64,000 nucleotides of DNA, taken from positions 310,001-374,000 of the forward strand of contig CP074390.1 in NCBI GenBank assembly GCA_022041995.1. The letters run 5' to 3'. Source of the stretch: Cupriavidus necator (GTDB lineage Bacteria > Pseudomonadota > Gammaproteobacteria > Burkholderiales > Burkholderiaceae). Positions 8,451 to 17,753 of this stretch are shown piece by piece. Positions within the stretch are counted from its first letter, which is position 1. Each line of letters opens with the position of its first letter. Under the pieces are notes generated by a model. The model was not told the origin of the DNA. It was given only the letters and a program-made list of their open reading frames with translations, and did no database searches. A program made the translations under genes and the position numbers.

Positions 8451-9419
8451 TCAGGCCTCGTTGAAGGCCCTGAGGAAGTCGTCGTTGCCCGACGGGGCGA
8501 CATCGGCCGGCAGGCGCAGGCCCGACGAGCGCACGCCCTCGGCATCGGCAGCGTCATCCCACGGGTCCGTTTCCTCCACGCCAGCGTTCTCGGTGGCGTT
8601 GTCGGGCTTCATGTCGGCCGGTGCGCGGGTGTCAGCCTGGGCGGCGCCGGCTTCGTTGGCCTTCTTGAAGCGGTCCAGCAGACCATTCACTTCGCGTGCG
8701 GTGCCGGTGGCTTCGATGCGCATGGCGTCAGCCTTGTCACCTTCCGGCAGACCATCGCGCCAGGCGCCGAACTCGGGCGACTGGTAGGTGTCGAAGAAGT
8801 CGCCGTGGCGGTCGAGGATTCGCTCGAAGTGATCGCGCACGGCGTTGTCCTTGATGCCGGCAACCAGGTCATCGATGTTCTTGTTCACCGCGCCCACGGA
8901 ATCACCCGCGGCGCGGCCGCCGAAGTGCATGGCGATCTTCTTGATCGACTCCACGAACTCGGGACCAAAGTCCTCGGTCATCTGCGCGATCGCGGTCTTC
9001 ACGTCCTCGGGCTCGCCCTCGCCCTCGCCTTCGCCGGCTACGTCGATTTCGATGGTCGGCTGATCGCCACCTTCACCGCCGGCAGGCTGCATGGCAGCTT
9101 CGCGGGCATCCAGTTCGGCCGCACGCTGCGCCAGTTCGGTTTCACGGGCCTTGAGGCGCCCTTCCCACGAGCGCTCGCGCTGGGCGTCGGCTTCGCTCTG
9201 CGCGTCAGCGGCAGGTGCGGCGTCGGCAGCCGGAGCAGCATCAGCAGCAGGCGCATCGACAGCGACTACAGCCGGAGCATCGCCGCTTGCGTTATCGCCA
9301 TCACCGGCCGGCACTTCCTCGGGCGGCATGATGCCGAAAGCCTCGTCTTCCGACGGCGCCGCGGCGGGCGCCTGGTCTTCGTTGAACGCGGTGTTGAAGT
9401 CTTCGTCTTGCTTTGCCAT
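8451..9419 (-). CDS. Scaffold-like head assembly protein
   Basis: 322 aa, very acidic. Residues 1-75 are A/D/E/P-rich with an APAADA repeat. Residues 80-115 are a coiled-coil helix (RLKARETELAQRAAELDAREA). A folded helical region follows around residues 140-250, and the tail is flexible. Size, charge, coiled coil and position between portal and capsid fit a scaffold. It ends before the capsid cluster and starts after a terminator hairpin. No protease motif is seen, so this is a scaffold call rather than a fused protease. Confidence 0.65.
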   Translation of the reverse strand: MAKQDEDFNTAFNEDQAPAAAPSEDEAFGIMPPEEVPAGDGDNASGDAPAVVAVDAPAADAAPAADAAPAADAQSEADAQRERSWEGRLKARETELAQRAAELDAREAAMQPAGGEGGDQPTIEIDVAGEGEGEGEPEDVKTAIAQMTEDFGPEFVESIKKIAMHFGGRAAGDSVGAVNKNIDDLVAGIKDNAVRDHFERILDRHGDFFDTYQSPEFGAWRDGLPEGDKADAMRIEATGTAREVNGLLDRFKKANEAGAAQADTRAPADMKPDNATENAGVEETDPWDDAADAEGVRSSGLRLPADVAPSGNDDFLRAFNEA

Positions 9420-9440
9420 CTGGTTATCTCCGTCGGCTTT

Positions 9441-9472
9441 TCAACAAAAAAGCCGGGGAGTGCCCGGCTTCA
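9441..9472 (-). terminator. Intrinsic terminator before the scaffold gene
   Basis: On the minus strand, AAGCCGGGCACTCCCCGGCTT is followed by six T (9446-9471). It has an 8-bp GC-rich stem and lies between the 78-aa gene and the scaffold-like gene. It may tune relative amounts of portal and capsid-cluster transcripts. Confidence 0.75.
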
Positions 9473-9502
9473 ACTGTCCTGCTTGGCGCAGGGGTCAAAC
9501 CT

Positions 9503-9739
9503 TCAAACCTTGGGGAACGGCGCTTCTTCCTGATCCGTCAGCACCCGGCGCAGGGCGCGCAGTTGGGCCGCGGCGCCTTGCGTGCGCGCCAGCTTCTCGG
9601 GCAGCACAATGCGCAGTTCGTCGTGGTAGACCGCATCCATGGCATCGAGCAGATTCAGCAGCGCCAGGGCGGCTTGCGAGCGGGCAAAGCCCTGCAGCTC
9701 GCGCGCGGCGTCCATGGCGACTTCACGGGGATCGGTCAT
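9503..9739 (-). CDS. Small hypothetical phage protein
   Basis: 78 aa and almost entirely helical (VAMDAARELQGFARSQAALALLNLLDAMD). Its start overlaps the portal stop by 4 bases (ATGA), showing translational coupling. It is the last gene before a terminator. It could be a small head accessory protein. Function unknown. Confidence 0.6.
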   Translation of the reverse strand: MTDPREVAMDAARELQGFARSQAALALLNLLDAMDAVYHDELRIVLPEKLARTQGAAAQLRALRRVLTDQEEAPFPKV

Positions 9740-12056
9740 TGCGGGGCCTGCTGCGGTTGCTGCGGCTGTTCAGGGGCGGGCTGCCCGGGCTGGGCCTGCG
9801 GCGTCGTGCCTTGCATCTGCGCGATGGTGGCCAGCGCTTCGTCGGTCTTCTGCTCGGCGTGCTGCAGGATCTCGTCGCCTGCTGCCGCTGCATGGGGGTT
9901 GGCCGTGGCGATCGCACCGGCTTCCAGCGCGCGGGCGGCGGTCTCGACCTCAACCTGCTGCGTCACGGCGCGGACGCGTGCGGATTCGGCCAGCATGTGC
10001 TGCGCCTGGCGCATCAGACGCTCGGCGTCGGCATTGAGCTTCGCGGCAGTCGCCTGAGCCTGCGCCAGTACTGCAGCGGCTTGTGCCTCGGCCAGCTTCT
10101 GCTGCATCTGCGCCGCTTCGTTGTTCTGCTCGCCCTCCACCTCTTCCTTGGTCTTGACCACACCAGTCAAGTCCAGGGCCTCGGCCTGTTGACGCAGGAG
10201 TTCGTCGCGCTTCACGAACGGTGCATCCATCGGGTTGCCGGTGGCGACACCGAAGGCTTGCAGTTGCTGCGCCCGCACTTCCTTGGCCACCAGCGACGCG
10301 GCGCCGGTTGCCTTGATGTCGTAGTCGCCCTTGACTTCGTCGTCCTTGCTGAACTGCATGTTCCAGCGGTACAGCGCGGTGATGAACGGGACTGTCACGC
10401 CCTCGTCGTAGTTGCTGACCTGATCCTTGAAGACGATGGAGCTATTGCCCATCAGCATCGAGAGGCCCGAAGCGGTACCGGCAGCACCGGCCGTCGGGTT
10501 GTCGCCAGTGACGTACTTCGGCACCGCCGTCGTCTCGTCGGCGTTGTTCTCGAACATGGTGGCGAGCTGGTTCAACTCGGTGATGCTGTTCGGGATGGTG
10601 TAGACGCGCAGGGCCGGTGCCACTGCGTTCTCATTGGAGCGCGTCCAGACCTTGAACGGACGAATGTCACGCGGATCCTGCCCGGGATTCAGCAGGCCGG
10701 TGTTCGCCTCGATCTGCGGGCCCGCCGTGATGGCCGCGTTGTCCAGCATCATGCGCACGCTCGCATTGAGCATGTCCTGGTCGTCACGCATGATCGTGGC
10801 GATACCCTCGCCAAAGATGCTGGTCTCGTCCTTGTCCAGGTAGTAGATGTGGTACGGCCACAGCACGCCGGCGATCGGCTGGATGCTCGCCTTGATGACG
10901 TCGCCCGTGGGCAGCAGCCAGATATTCGTGAAGAACGTCTCGATCAAGCGCTCGTCGGGCACTTCCACGCCGCATTCGCGCAGCGAGGCGCCATCGATCC
11001 AGCCCCAGCGCTCCAGCACGTCGTACTTGCCGGTGCGGTCGGCAATGGCGGAGGCTTCCCGATCGCCCATGGAGCGCAGTTCCACGTCGAAGGGCCGCGC
11101 CTCGGCGGCGCCATCCGGACGCGATTCGATGTACTCGCGGATCTTCTTCTTGTCGAACTTGCGGCGCCTGGACAGGTCCAGCAGTTCCGTGCGCGTCATC
11201 GGGTGCAGTTCGTAGACGTACCGGCACGACTCCAGTTCGGTCGAGCTCATGTCCGGGTAGAAGTGCCACAGTGGCACGTAGTCCACGAACGGGGCGATGT
11301 ACGTCTCGGTCTTCATCACCCAGCAATAGCTGACCTTGCCCGTCTTCTCGTCCTTCTTGGTTTCCCGCACAAAGCGCTGACGCACCTTGCGCTCAACCAG
11401 GGGCGCCTTCAGCACGCCCGTACCGTACAGGTTGCCGCTGTGGATGACCTTCTTGGCCTGCGCCTTGTAGCGCGCCTCGATCAGTTGGTCATCAATGAGG
11501 GCCGCCATCTTCGAGGAGGCCTTGGCGCACGATTGGCGCACCGCCTCGTCAAGCTGGTCCTCATTAGGGGCTGGCCCATCGAAGCCTTGAGAAGTGCAGC
11601 GAACTCTTGTCGCTGCTCCGGCGCTACGGTCGGACTCGGGGTTGGCTCGATGGACCAGTTTCGTTGCGCGTTGGCCGGAAACAGCAGATCGGTGATGCGT
11701 GCATCGACCGTCTTGACCTTCACGCGAGTCTTGCGGACAAACGCCTTGGAGCGGTTCTTGTCCAGATTGGCGATGACTTCGGGATCGTAGATCCCCTTGT
11801 ACTGACGCAGGTCGCGCAGCCAGCGCTCTTCCGTGAGCTGGCGCTCGATCCTGGCCTGGTTGAACTCGGCCAGCAGCTTCGGGCCGATGGCCGCCAGTTG
11901 CTCGAACGAAGGCGTCGGCGCAGCGTCATCGAAAGCGCTCTCGGCTGCCTCGGCATAGGCCACTTGATCCTGGCTCGGTACCGGCGGATTATCACGAGGG
12001 TGCGCGGACACGGGCGCCGCAAGCGGCTCGTCGTCCAGCATCAGGTCTTCTTGCAT
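9736..12056 (-). CDS. Portal protein, frame interrupted
   Basis: Two overlapping frames make one portal protein of about 770 aa. The N-terminal part (12056 to about 11585) contains AIGPKLLAEFNQARIERQL and DARITDLLFPANAQRNWSIEP. The rest (to 9736) contains KVIHSGNLYGTGVLKAP, GWIDGASLRE, the PYHIYYLDKDET segment typical of podovirus-like portals, and a C-terminal Gln/Ala coiled coil. The frames join if one C is added at 11585-11586 on the plus strand, giving LLKGFDGPAPNEDQL. It forms the dodecameric ring at the packaging vertex and is followed by the large terminase upstream. Confidence 0.85.
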
Positions 12057-12066
12057 AGGCTAAGCC

Positions 12067-13590
12067 TCAGTATCCAGCGGTCGATGCCGCGGCGTGGCCG
12101 CTGCTGCCGCCCCATGCGTCATTGCCGGCGTTGCGGGGAATGACCGGACGGGCGAAGGTGAGTGCGAGCGCATCGGCAAGGTCAGGAGACCGGATGCCGC
12201 GCTTGCGCATGTCGTCTTTGCTCTCCACCAGCTTCAGGCCGTTGGAGTTGTGCTTCCAGCCCGGGGCGGACAGGTCGGACATCAGTTCCGACGAATTGGG
12301 CAGCCGGCAGGGAACGTCCTCCAGCCACTCTTTCATCGTCCACCACATCTCGGCGCGCAGATTCGCGTAGACGTCGGTGCGCGCCGGCTTCTCGGCGGAG
12401 TTGACGCCGATAACGGGAATGTTCAGTTCCTTCAGGCGGTCCACGATGCCGGAGCCGATGCCGATCTTGTCGACAAAGAGCGCGTCTGGCTCGCGGGACC
12501 GATAGAGATCAGCCAGCATGCCGGCGATTTCCATCGTGCCCTTCTTCTTGTGCGTCTCGATGCGCGTGACCATCCGGCCGCGGCGGAAACAGATGGCAGT
12601 GCGGTCGTCGCCGTACTCAGCCGGGTCGCAGCCAATGACCGTCACGGCGCGCGGACTCTCGATGAAGTCGGAGTTCACGGCACGCGCGACCATCGTCGGC
12701 GGAATCAGCGGGTTGGCCGTCGAGGACTGGAACGCGAGCGACGGCACCGCCGGGTATTCCTGATCGAACAGCCAGGCCATGCCTTCGCCGTAGGTCCGGA
12801 TCTTGTTCCGGCGCCACTGCATCTGCTCCATGTCCAGCCCGTAGGCCGTCTGGTATTCCAGTTCGTCCTTGCTCAGCTCGAAATTGGCCTGCAGCGGCGC
12901 GCGGTATTCGTCCTGCCAGAACCAGGGCACGAAGATGGCCAGCCATTCGCCGTCGCCCTTTTCGGCGTCCTGCCACATGGCATGAAACTGATTGCCGATG
13001 CCGTTGGCCGTCGACTCGAGGATGATCTCGGTCCCCGCGGCGTCCGCCACGGTGTTGCCGATACCCGCCAGGTGCATCGCGGCGTTCTGCCAGAAGCCAA
13101 ACTCAGAGCCGTGCAGCAACTGCGCCGTGTTCGAGCGCCCTACGTCCTGCGTGCCGGCCGTGGCCAGCTTGTAGCCAGAATCCAGCACATCGAACACCAG
13201 TTCCTTGGCGTTCGTCGCGCCCGTGCTCGGCGGCAACGGGTTGTGCTCGTGATAGCGCTTGACCATCCCGAACAGGTTGTCCGTCGCCTTCTGCTCGTGA
13301 GCGACGATGAAGGCCCGGCGCCCCTGCGCCATGCTGGTCTTCCAATAGAAGCGACCGGCAATGTAGGTCGAAGCGCCCTGCTGCCGCCCCTTGAGAATCA
13401 GCACACGGACCTTGCCGGTCTCGCGCAGTTGCTTCTCGATCAGTTCGTGGATGTACTGCTGCGCCCGGTTCAGCACAAACGGGCGCTTGGTGCCAACCTT
13501 GTCGAGGATCTTGAGGCAGTGCGGCGCGTAGATGCGAAACTCGTCCCGCAGCTTCTTGATGAGCTGCGCCTCGGTGCTGAGGACCGCCAC
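12067..13590 (-). CDS. Terminase large subunit
   Basis: 507 aa. ATPase domain: adenine motif Q around residues 44-46, Walker A KGRQQGAST at 67-75, Walker B-type ILESTANG near 190. C-terminal RNase H-like nuclease: first acidic centre in GCDPAEYGDDRTA near 320, second in LFVDKIGIGSG, third in SPDLADALAL near 480. It packages DNA into the procapsid through the portal. Its start is directly after the small terminase stop. Motifs look intact. Confidence 0.93.
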   Translation of the reverse strand: MAVLSTEAQLIKKLRDEFRIYAPHCLKILDKVGTKRPFVLNRAQQYIHELIEKQLRETGKVRVLILKGRQQGASTYIAGRFYWKTSMAQGRRAFIVAHEQKATDNLFGMVKRYHEHNPLPPSTGATNAKELVFDVLDSGYKLATAGTQDVGRSNTAQLLHGSEFGFWQNAAMHLAGIGNTVADAAGTEIILESTANGIGNQFHAMWQDAEKGDGEWLAIFVPWFWQDEYRAPLQANFELSKDELEYQTAYGLDMEQMQWRRNKIRTYGEGMAWLFDQEYPAVPSLAFQSSTANPLIPPTMVARAVNSDFIESPRAVTVIGCDPAEYGDDRTAICFRRGRMVTRIETHKKKGTMEIAGMLADLYRSREPDALFVDKIGIGSGIVDRLKELNIPVIGVNSAEKPARTDVYANLRAEMWWTMKEWLEDVPCRLPNSSELMSDLSAPGWKHNSNGLKLVESKDDMRKRGIRSPDLADALALTFARPVIPRNAGNDAWGGSSGHAAASTAGY

Positions 13591-14223
13591 TTACTCGGAC
13601 GCCTCGGAAAGGCTGACTTCGCGGAGGAGCTTTTCGAGCGGCGACTCTTCCTTGTCCTTCGCATCGATGCCAAAGGCTTCGCGCTCCAGCTTGATCAAGG
13701 TCGCCTGCGTCCGCGACATGCTCTCCAGCGAGGAAACGCGGCTCGGCAGGCTGATGGCGCGCTGCAACGCTTTCGCCGTGCCGACCTCATCACCGGCAGC
13801 CAACATCTCGGCGGCCCGCTCGTACTCTTCCTTGCTCTCGGTCAGCGCCTCAAGCTCGTCGGCGATGGTATTGGCGATGCGACGCAACCGGCCAATGTCC
13901 TTGCGGTGCTCGCGCTGGACAGCAACCTTGACCTCGGCGCCGCCCTGGACAATCTCCTCCTCCGAGGCGCGCTCGGTTGCCGACTTGCCACCCCGGGGGA
14001 GCCTGGCAACCTCCGTGGCAACAATATCTCTGGCAAGCAAATCTGCCGCGCGCTCGTTGGTTTTCTTGGCGAGGTCGCGCTGCCAGTGGTTGGCCTCCGC
14101 ATACTTCTGGATTGCCGTGTGCGAGATGCCATGTTCCTTGGCAATCTGGCGCACAGACTTCACATTGGGGCGATAGTCCTTGTAGATCGCATCCCAGTCG
14201 ATGTCACGCTTCGGCTTAGCCAC
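13591..14223 (-). CDS. Terminase small subunit
   Basis: 210 aa. The N-terminal helix-turn-helix (VRQIAKEHGISHTAIQKYAEAN, residues about 23-45) recognises the packaging site. A central helical oligomerisation region and a C-terminal tail (EESPLEKLLREV) probably contact the large subunit. It abuts the large-subunit gene with no gap and overlaps the upstream nuclease-like gene by 8 bases. Confidence 0.85.
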   Translation of the reverse strand: MAKPKRDIDWDAIYKDYRPNVKSVRQIAKEHGISHTAIQKYAEANHWQRDLAKKTNERAADLLARDIVATEVARLPRGGKSATERASEEEIVQGGAEVKVAVQREHRKDIGRLRRIANTIADELEALTESKEEYERAAEMLAAGDEVGTAKALQRAISLPSRVSSLESMSRTQATLIKLEREAFGIDAKDKEESPLEKLLREVSLSEASE

Positions 14224-14722
14224 GATCCGCCTTCTCGCGCTCAGCGATCAGTTGGGTGACCAGCAGCAGCTTGAACAGCGTCTTGGTCTGCTTGATGTGC
14301 GGGAAGTACACGGGAAGCACATCCGCCGCACGACACGACATCTCGATCAACTGGTCATCCTGCTCATTGCCGGTAGACGAGAACATCAGCACCTTGCGCA
14401 CCTTCTTGGGCGCACCGGTCGACATCCCCATCTGCGTGGCATAGCAGACAACCTGGCCGATGCCTGCCACCACATCGCGCACGCCACACCCGCCATCCTT
14501 GGCTTCGACCACCGTGGCCGTACCGTCGTCATGGAACAGCGCCAAGTCGGCACGGCCGCGCGGCAAGGGAAACTCACGTTCAGCAACAGAGAATTCCGGG
14601 ATGCCCTCATCGACAAAGGCGCAGCCGCCGTCCGCGAAGATACGCATCTGGATCGTCGCCACGAGCGACTTCTCGCCGCGGCTCAGAAGGACGTTGCGGA
14701 TATGGTCAAAGCCTGCAGCCAT
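14216..14722 (-). CDS. PD-(D/E)XK-fold nuclease-like protein next to terminase
   Basis: 168 aa; the start at 14722 (MAAGFDHIRNVLL) is chosen over longer in-frame extension. The core RADLALF (D59) and VVEAK (E73, K75) followed by GIGQVVCYA is the classical PD-(D/E)XK pattern, with Q85 in the usual later position. It may act as a packaging-associated or anti-host nuclease. Its place between small terminase and lysis genes is unusual. The function is inferred from motif only. Confidence 0.6.
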   Translation of the reverse strand: MAAGFDHIRNVLLSRGEKSLVATIQMRIFADGGCAFVDEGIPEFSVAEREFPLPRGRADLALFHDDGTATVVEAKDGGCGVRDVVAGIGQVVCYATQMGMSTGAPKKVRKVLMFSSTGNEQDDQLIEMSCRAADVLPVYFPHIKQTKTLFKLLLVTQLIAEREKADRG

Positions 14723-14730
14723 AGCTAACC

Positions 14731-15048
14731 TCAGTGCTTCACCACGAGCGCCAGCAGGCCGACGCCCACAAAGCCAATGGTGGCCAGAATGCCCATCACC
14801 ATCCACTTGCGGGATTCGATCAGCCCGGGCATGTCGCGCTCAATCTTGGCGACGCGCTCAGCCAGCCTCTCGTTCTCTTCCTTGCGGCGCTCGATGGCCA
14901 CGAAGGCGCGGTCAAGGCCCAGGCGGGTCTCGGCGTGGCGCTCCTCCAGGCGGACGAGCTGCTGCATGGAGTCGGCGATCTTCTCGACGGCACCCTCCAC
15001 GGCGCGGATGCGCAACTCGTGCGCCTGCATTTGGGCCTCGTCGCTCAT
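14731..15048 (-). CDS. Coiled-coil protein with C-terminal membrane helix (lysis cassette)
   Basis: 105 aa. Residues 5-75 are a coiled coil rich in E and R. Residues 82-102 form one membrane helix (MVMGILATIGFVGVGLLAL). This architecture is known from XhlA/holin-accessory and similar proteins. It overlaps the holin gene by 4 bases. The likely role is helper or regulator of lysis timing. Confidence 0.65.
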   Translation of the reverse strand: MSDEAQMQAHELRIRAVEGAVEKIADSMQQLVRLEERHAETRLGLDRAFVAIERRKEENERLAERVAKIERDMPGLIESRKWMVMGILATIGFVGVGLLALVVKH

Positions 15049-15584
15049 GCCTTCTCCCCTGCGCGCGCCAGCAGCTCGCTCTTGGCCTGCGAGCCGCGGG
15101 TGCTGCCGTACAGGTAGTGGAAGATGCCGGTAATGATGGTCGACACCAGCACGCCGAGGATCGTGTCCGCGATCCGCTGGCCGAAGCCCTCGGGCGGGAA
15201 GAACGTCACGGCGCTGAAGAACGCCATGGAGAACAGGCTCCAGGCGGTGGCGAAGTAGTAGACGAAGCGCTTGGAGAACAGGTCTTCCTGGCCCAGCGCG
15301 GCTACCTGCATGGCGCGGGCGTTGGCGACGTCGTCGAGATACGCCTTCTCCATGTCCGCCTGCTGGGCGCTCATGGTCTGCTGGAACTCAAGCACCTTGG
15401 CGGGATCGGCTTTGAGCGCGGCGAGCGCGGCGTCACCATCGGCGGTGCCCGTTACGGTCTGCGCGATGCCAACCACGTGCGCGGCGACGTCTTCAGCCTT
15501 GTCGCTGCCCGTGAGCAGCTTGATGATGCCTGGCGCGAAGTTGGCCAGGGCCATGGCGAGCGGAATGAAGGGCATGTCAGGCAT
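15045..15584 (-). CDS. Holin, three-TM-type
   Basis: 179 aa. It has an N-terminal amphipathic/hydrophobic segment (PLAMALANFAPGIIKLL), a charged central helix, and two C-terminal membrane helices (YYFATAWSLFSMAFFSAVTFF and ILGVLVSTIITGIFHYLYG), ending with a basic/acidic tail. This matches the 3TM holin family found beside GH108 lysozymes. It should form inner-membrane holes releasing the endolysin. It overlaps the endolysin gene by 8 bases. Confidence 0.75.
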   Translation of the reverse strand: MPDMPFIPLAMALANFAPGIIKLLTGSDKAEDVAAHVVGIAQTVTGTADGDAALAALKADPAKVLEFQQTMSAQQADMEKAYLDDVANARAMQVAALGQEDLFSKRFVYYFATAWSLFSMAFFSAVTFFPPEGFGQRIADTILGVLVSTIITGIFHYLYGSTRGSQAKSELLARAGEKA

Positions 15585-16062
15585 CCACGGCGCAATAGCG
15601 CAGGTTCTGCGCGATCCGGCCCGCCCAACCCGAGGCGTTGGCGCCCCAGTTGGAGAGCCTGCGCATGAAGTCCAGGCGCTCGGCGTTCAGGCGGAACAGT
15701 TGATCCGTCTCGCTCATGCGCTTCGCCGCGGCGGCGGTGATCGGGCCCCAATGGCCGTCGTCGGCGACGCCCAGCGCCACCTGCAGCTTGCGCACCGCGG
15801 TCTCGATGCCGCTGTTCACGGCGAAGTCGAAGGTCTGGAAGGCGACAGACGGATAGAGCTGGTCGGCGTTGGTGCGCGACCAGAAATCCCGTTCGTAGAT
15901 CCGCCTGGCGTCCTCGCGGGTCAGGGCCTTGATGTTCAGGCTGGGATAGGAGCGCTTCGAAATGCCCCAGTTGGTTTCGCCGCCCGGGTCATCCTTGGGA
16001 TTCCGATTGGAGTAGCCACCCTCGGAGCCGAGCAAGCGATCGAATGCAGTGTTGAAGTCCAT
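15577..16062 (-). CDS. Endolysin, GH108-type lysozyme
   Basis: 161 aa. The catalytic Glu is in SEGGYSN (E14), the family signature near the N-terminus. DPGGETNWGISK and the later peptidoglycan-binding-like FAVNSGIETAVRKLQ support the glycoside hydrolase 108 family. No signal peptide is present, so export depends on the holin. The start at 16062 gives the family's usual N-terminus; upstream in-frame extension is rejected. It is the most upstream gene of the late operon. Confidence 0.87.
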   Translation of the reverse strand: MDFNTAFDRLLGSEGGYSNRNPKDDPGGETNWGISKRSYPSLNIKALTREDARRIYERDFWSRTNADQLYPSVAFQTFDFAVNSGIETAVRKLQVALGVADDGHWGPITAAAAKRMSETDQLFRLNAERLDFMRRLSNWGANASGWAGRIAQNLRYCAVDA

Positions 16063-16382
16063 GGCGACTCCAGACGAGCTCCGACGCGCCCGTGCGCACT
16101 GGGCGCCGGACGGCCGCATCGGAAGCTGGAAATGAAAATGGCCCGGCGGCACCTTTCGGGTGCAGGCCGAGCCATCGAATAGACCGGGAGTGTGTGGAGG
16201 CTGCCACTCCCGAAGCAGCAATTCCGAGTCAGGGTGGAGGGACCGGCTCGAAAATTGGGCGCAACTTGGGCATCAGGGTAGATGCCACTGGCGTTTTGTC
16301 GTCGGCTGGGCGTGAAGCCCTAAGCGCCGATCATGTGCGAGTTATTTTACACAAGCTGTTCCTGTTATGTAGGGGAATCGTA
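16063..16382. promoter_or_regulatory. Late leader region with a strong hairpin
   Basis: No gene is seen. At 16140-16173 the minus strand forms a long GC stem (GGCTCGGCCTGCACC pairing with GGTGCCGCCGGGCC around a short loop) followed by ATTTTC, which looks like a terminator at the start of the late operon. A Q-type antiterminator acting here would be the classic lambda-like arrangement. That is inference. Confidence 0.45.
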
Positions 16383-16718
16383 ATGTCAGTAACAACTTAT
16401 TTCGCCTTTAACTTCAATGAGTTATACCCGTGGCGAGTAAAAGCCATGCGTATGGGGGATCGCAAAAACACTAACAGTTTATGTTATATAGTTAGGAAAC
16501 CCATTGTGCAGCAATGGATTTTCTTGCTTAACAGGCCGTCATCAGGGCCTGCACCAACACGGGGAGGAATCTTGGAATCTGTTCTTTTTGCCGTCGCTTC
16601 GGCGCAACACTTGCACGCTGAGCTTGCGCCAGGCGGCACGGCAGTTGGTGGGCATCCTCCACCCCCTGTTGGGCGGGATTGGCACGTTGACAACCATGAG
16701 AAAATGAAAGTGCCTTGA
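16383..16718 (+). CDS. Ash/Icd-like small phage protein
   Basis: 111 aa, in a locally AT-rich island. The second half (GPAPTRGG, then AELAPGG, VGGHPP, VGRDWHVDN) resembles phage Ash-family/Icd-like proteins as I remember them. These sit in immunity regions under C4-type RNA control. The ATG at 16383 has an AGGGGA ribosome site 7 bases upstream. The segment 16465-16535 inside the frame has hairpins like those of C4 RNAs, so the true coding part may start later. Opposite strand to the neighbouring late genes. Confidence 0.45.
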   Translation: MSVTTYFAFNFNELYPWRVKAMRMGDRKNTNSLCYIVRKPIVQQWIFLLNRPSSGPAPTRGGILESVLFAVASAQHLHAELAPGGTAVGGHPPPPVGRDWHVDNHEKMKVP

Positions 16719-16962
16719 AATTGGCTTGTGAATTAAGGAAATTTCACTACAGACCAAAACAAGGCTGTCAACGCAGACCCATTGCACACGTTGAATAGCT
16801 GGCACGAGTACGCCGGCGCTCGTGCTGCCATTAAGTGGGCGCATCAAGGTACTGGGCCATTGGTCCTGTCTAAACCCTGGGGCATCTCAGGTGCGGTTCG
16901 CCGTGGTCGGAGTGGAGGCCGGCCACGGTTTGAGTCGCCCCGCCCCGCTCCCAAAAAGAAGA

Positions 16963-17196
16963 ATGGTGAAATCGAAAACTCAGCAGGCACTGGACTGGCT
17001 GTCCGTCAATCCAGGGCATTCGGCCTATGAGGCCGCAGCGCAATTCGGGCTCACGCCCACGGCCGTATACCGTGCACAGGCCAGGAAGAAGGGGAAGGTC
17101 ATCTGCCCGTGCTGCGGGCAGGTGGTCCGCAAGGGGTTCGAGTTGAACCAGGCGCTTATTAAGACTCCGCGGGGTAGGCCGCCGAAGGACGGGTGA
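16963..17196 (+). CDS. Small HTH / zinc-ribbon protein
   Basis: 77 aa starting MVKSKTQQALDWL. Residues 5-35 look like a helix-turn-helix (AYEAAAQFGLTPTAVYRAQ). Then comes a CPCCGQVV half zinc ribbon and a basic tail (PRGRPPKDG). A DNA-binding regulator is likely. It is convergent with and overlaps the next leftward gene by 38 bases. A late-control role is possible because it sits between the early operon and the late leader. Confidence 0.6.
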   Translation: MVKSKTQQALDWLSVNPGHSAYEAAAQFGLTPTAVYRAQARKKGKVICPCCGQVVRKGFELNQALIKTPRGRPPKDG

Positions 17197-17365
17197 TGGC
17201 GGCCCGCTCCGACACCGGAATCCACTCCGCCGCTGCGGGCTGGGGTGCGGCGCGCTCCAGCAGCGCATAGGCGGCGTCATACACGTATTGCTTGAGGTCG
17301 GATTGACCTTCCTTAACGGTGAATCCGTTGGCGAGGAAAATCTCGCGAATCTGGTCCTTGGTCAT
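17159..17365 (-). CDS. Small hypothetical protein
   Basis: 68 aa. It starts MTKDQIREIFLANGFTVKEGQ, a helix-loop pattern frequent in beta-proteobacterial phage proteins, followed by AAYALLERA and a disordered Pro/Ala end. It overlaps the upstream leftward gene by 4 bases and the converging gene by 38. Last gene of the leftward early/middle operon. Function unknown. Confidence 0.6.
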   Translation of the reverse strand: MTKDQIREIFLANGFTVKEGQSDLKQYVYDAAYALLERAAPQPAAAEWIPVSERAAITRPSAAYPAES

Positions 17366-17595
17366 GCTCCCTCCTTGCTGGCGCGACGCTTGCGCAGGAT
17401 CTCAACCAAGCCCTCCCGGCCGATCTCAACGGCGCCGAGCTGCACTGCCAACGCCCGCTTGCTCTTGGCGATGTCGAAGTGCTCCTGGTGCGTGCCCGCC
17501 TTCTGGATCCACTTCCGGGCCACGCCGATCTTGTCAGCCGCGTTGAGGATCGCCGCGGCCAACATCTTCTCTGCTTCTGTCATTTCGATTTCCAT
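17362..17595 (-). CDS. Small helical hypothetical protein
   Basis: 77 aa, mostly helical (EAEKMLAAAILNAADKIG...). Starts MEIEM and overlaps both neighbours by a few bases, as expected for a tightly packed phage operon. No known motif. Confidence 0.55.
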   Translation of the reverse strand: MEIEMTEAEKMLAAAILNAADKIGVARKWIQKAGTHQEHFDIAKSKRALAVQLGAVEIGREGLVEILRKRRASKEGA

Positions 17596-17753
17596 TCCGG
17601 GTCCGGGTGCAGGCCGTCAGGCCCGTAGATAGCTTCCAGATCCATGCACTCAGCGCCGCAGTTCGGACAGTAGTGCGTGTCCGTGTGGATCTCGTCGCCT
17701 TGCCAGGCGCATTCCAGGCACTCCACTGTCGTGCCGGTACCGTTGTTGCTCAC
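17580..17753 (-). CDS. Small zinc-ribbon protein
   Basis: 57 aa using a GTG start at 17753, which overlaps the upstream stop. Two metal pairs are visible: CLEC near residue 13 and CPNC near residue 31, with one more Cys just after. Such mini zinc ribbons are common in phage middle operons and probably bind nucleic acid or protein. No specific role can be given. Confidence 0.55.
   Translation of the reverse strand: MSNNGTGTTVECLECAWQGDEIHTDTHYCPNCGAECMDLEAIYGPDGLHPDPEWKSK

Noticed and set aside
9091..14259. Very long plus-strand frames (899 and 721 codons) opposite portal and terminase
   Set aside because: Codon-bias shadows of real genes; the protein sequences are disordered R/H/L-rich and carry no motif.
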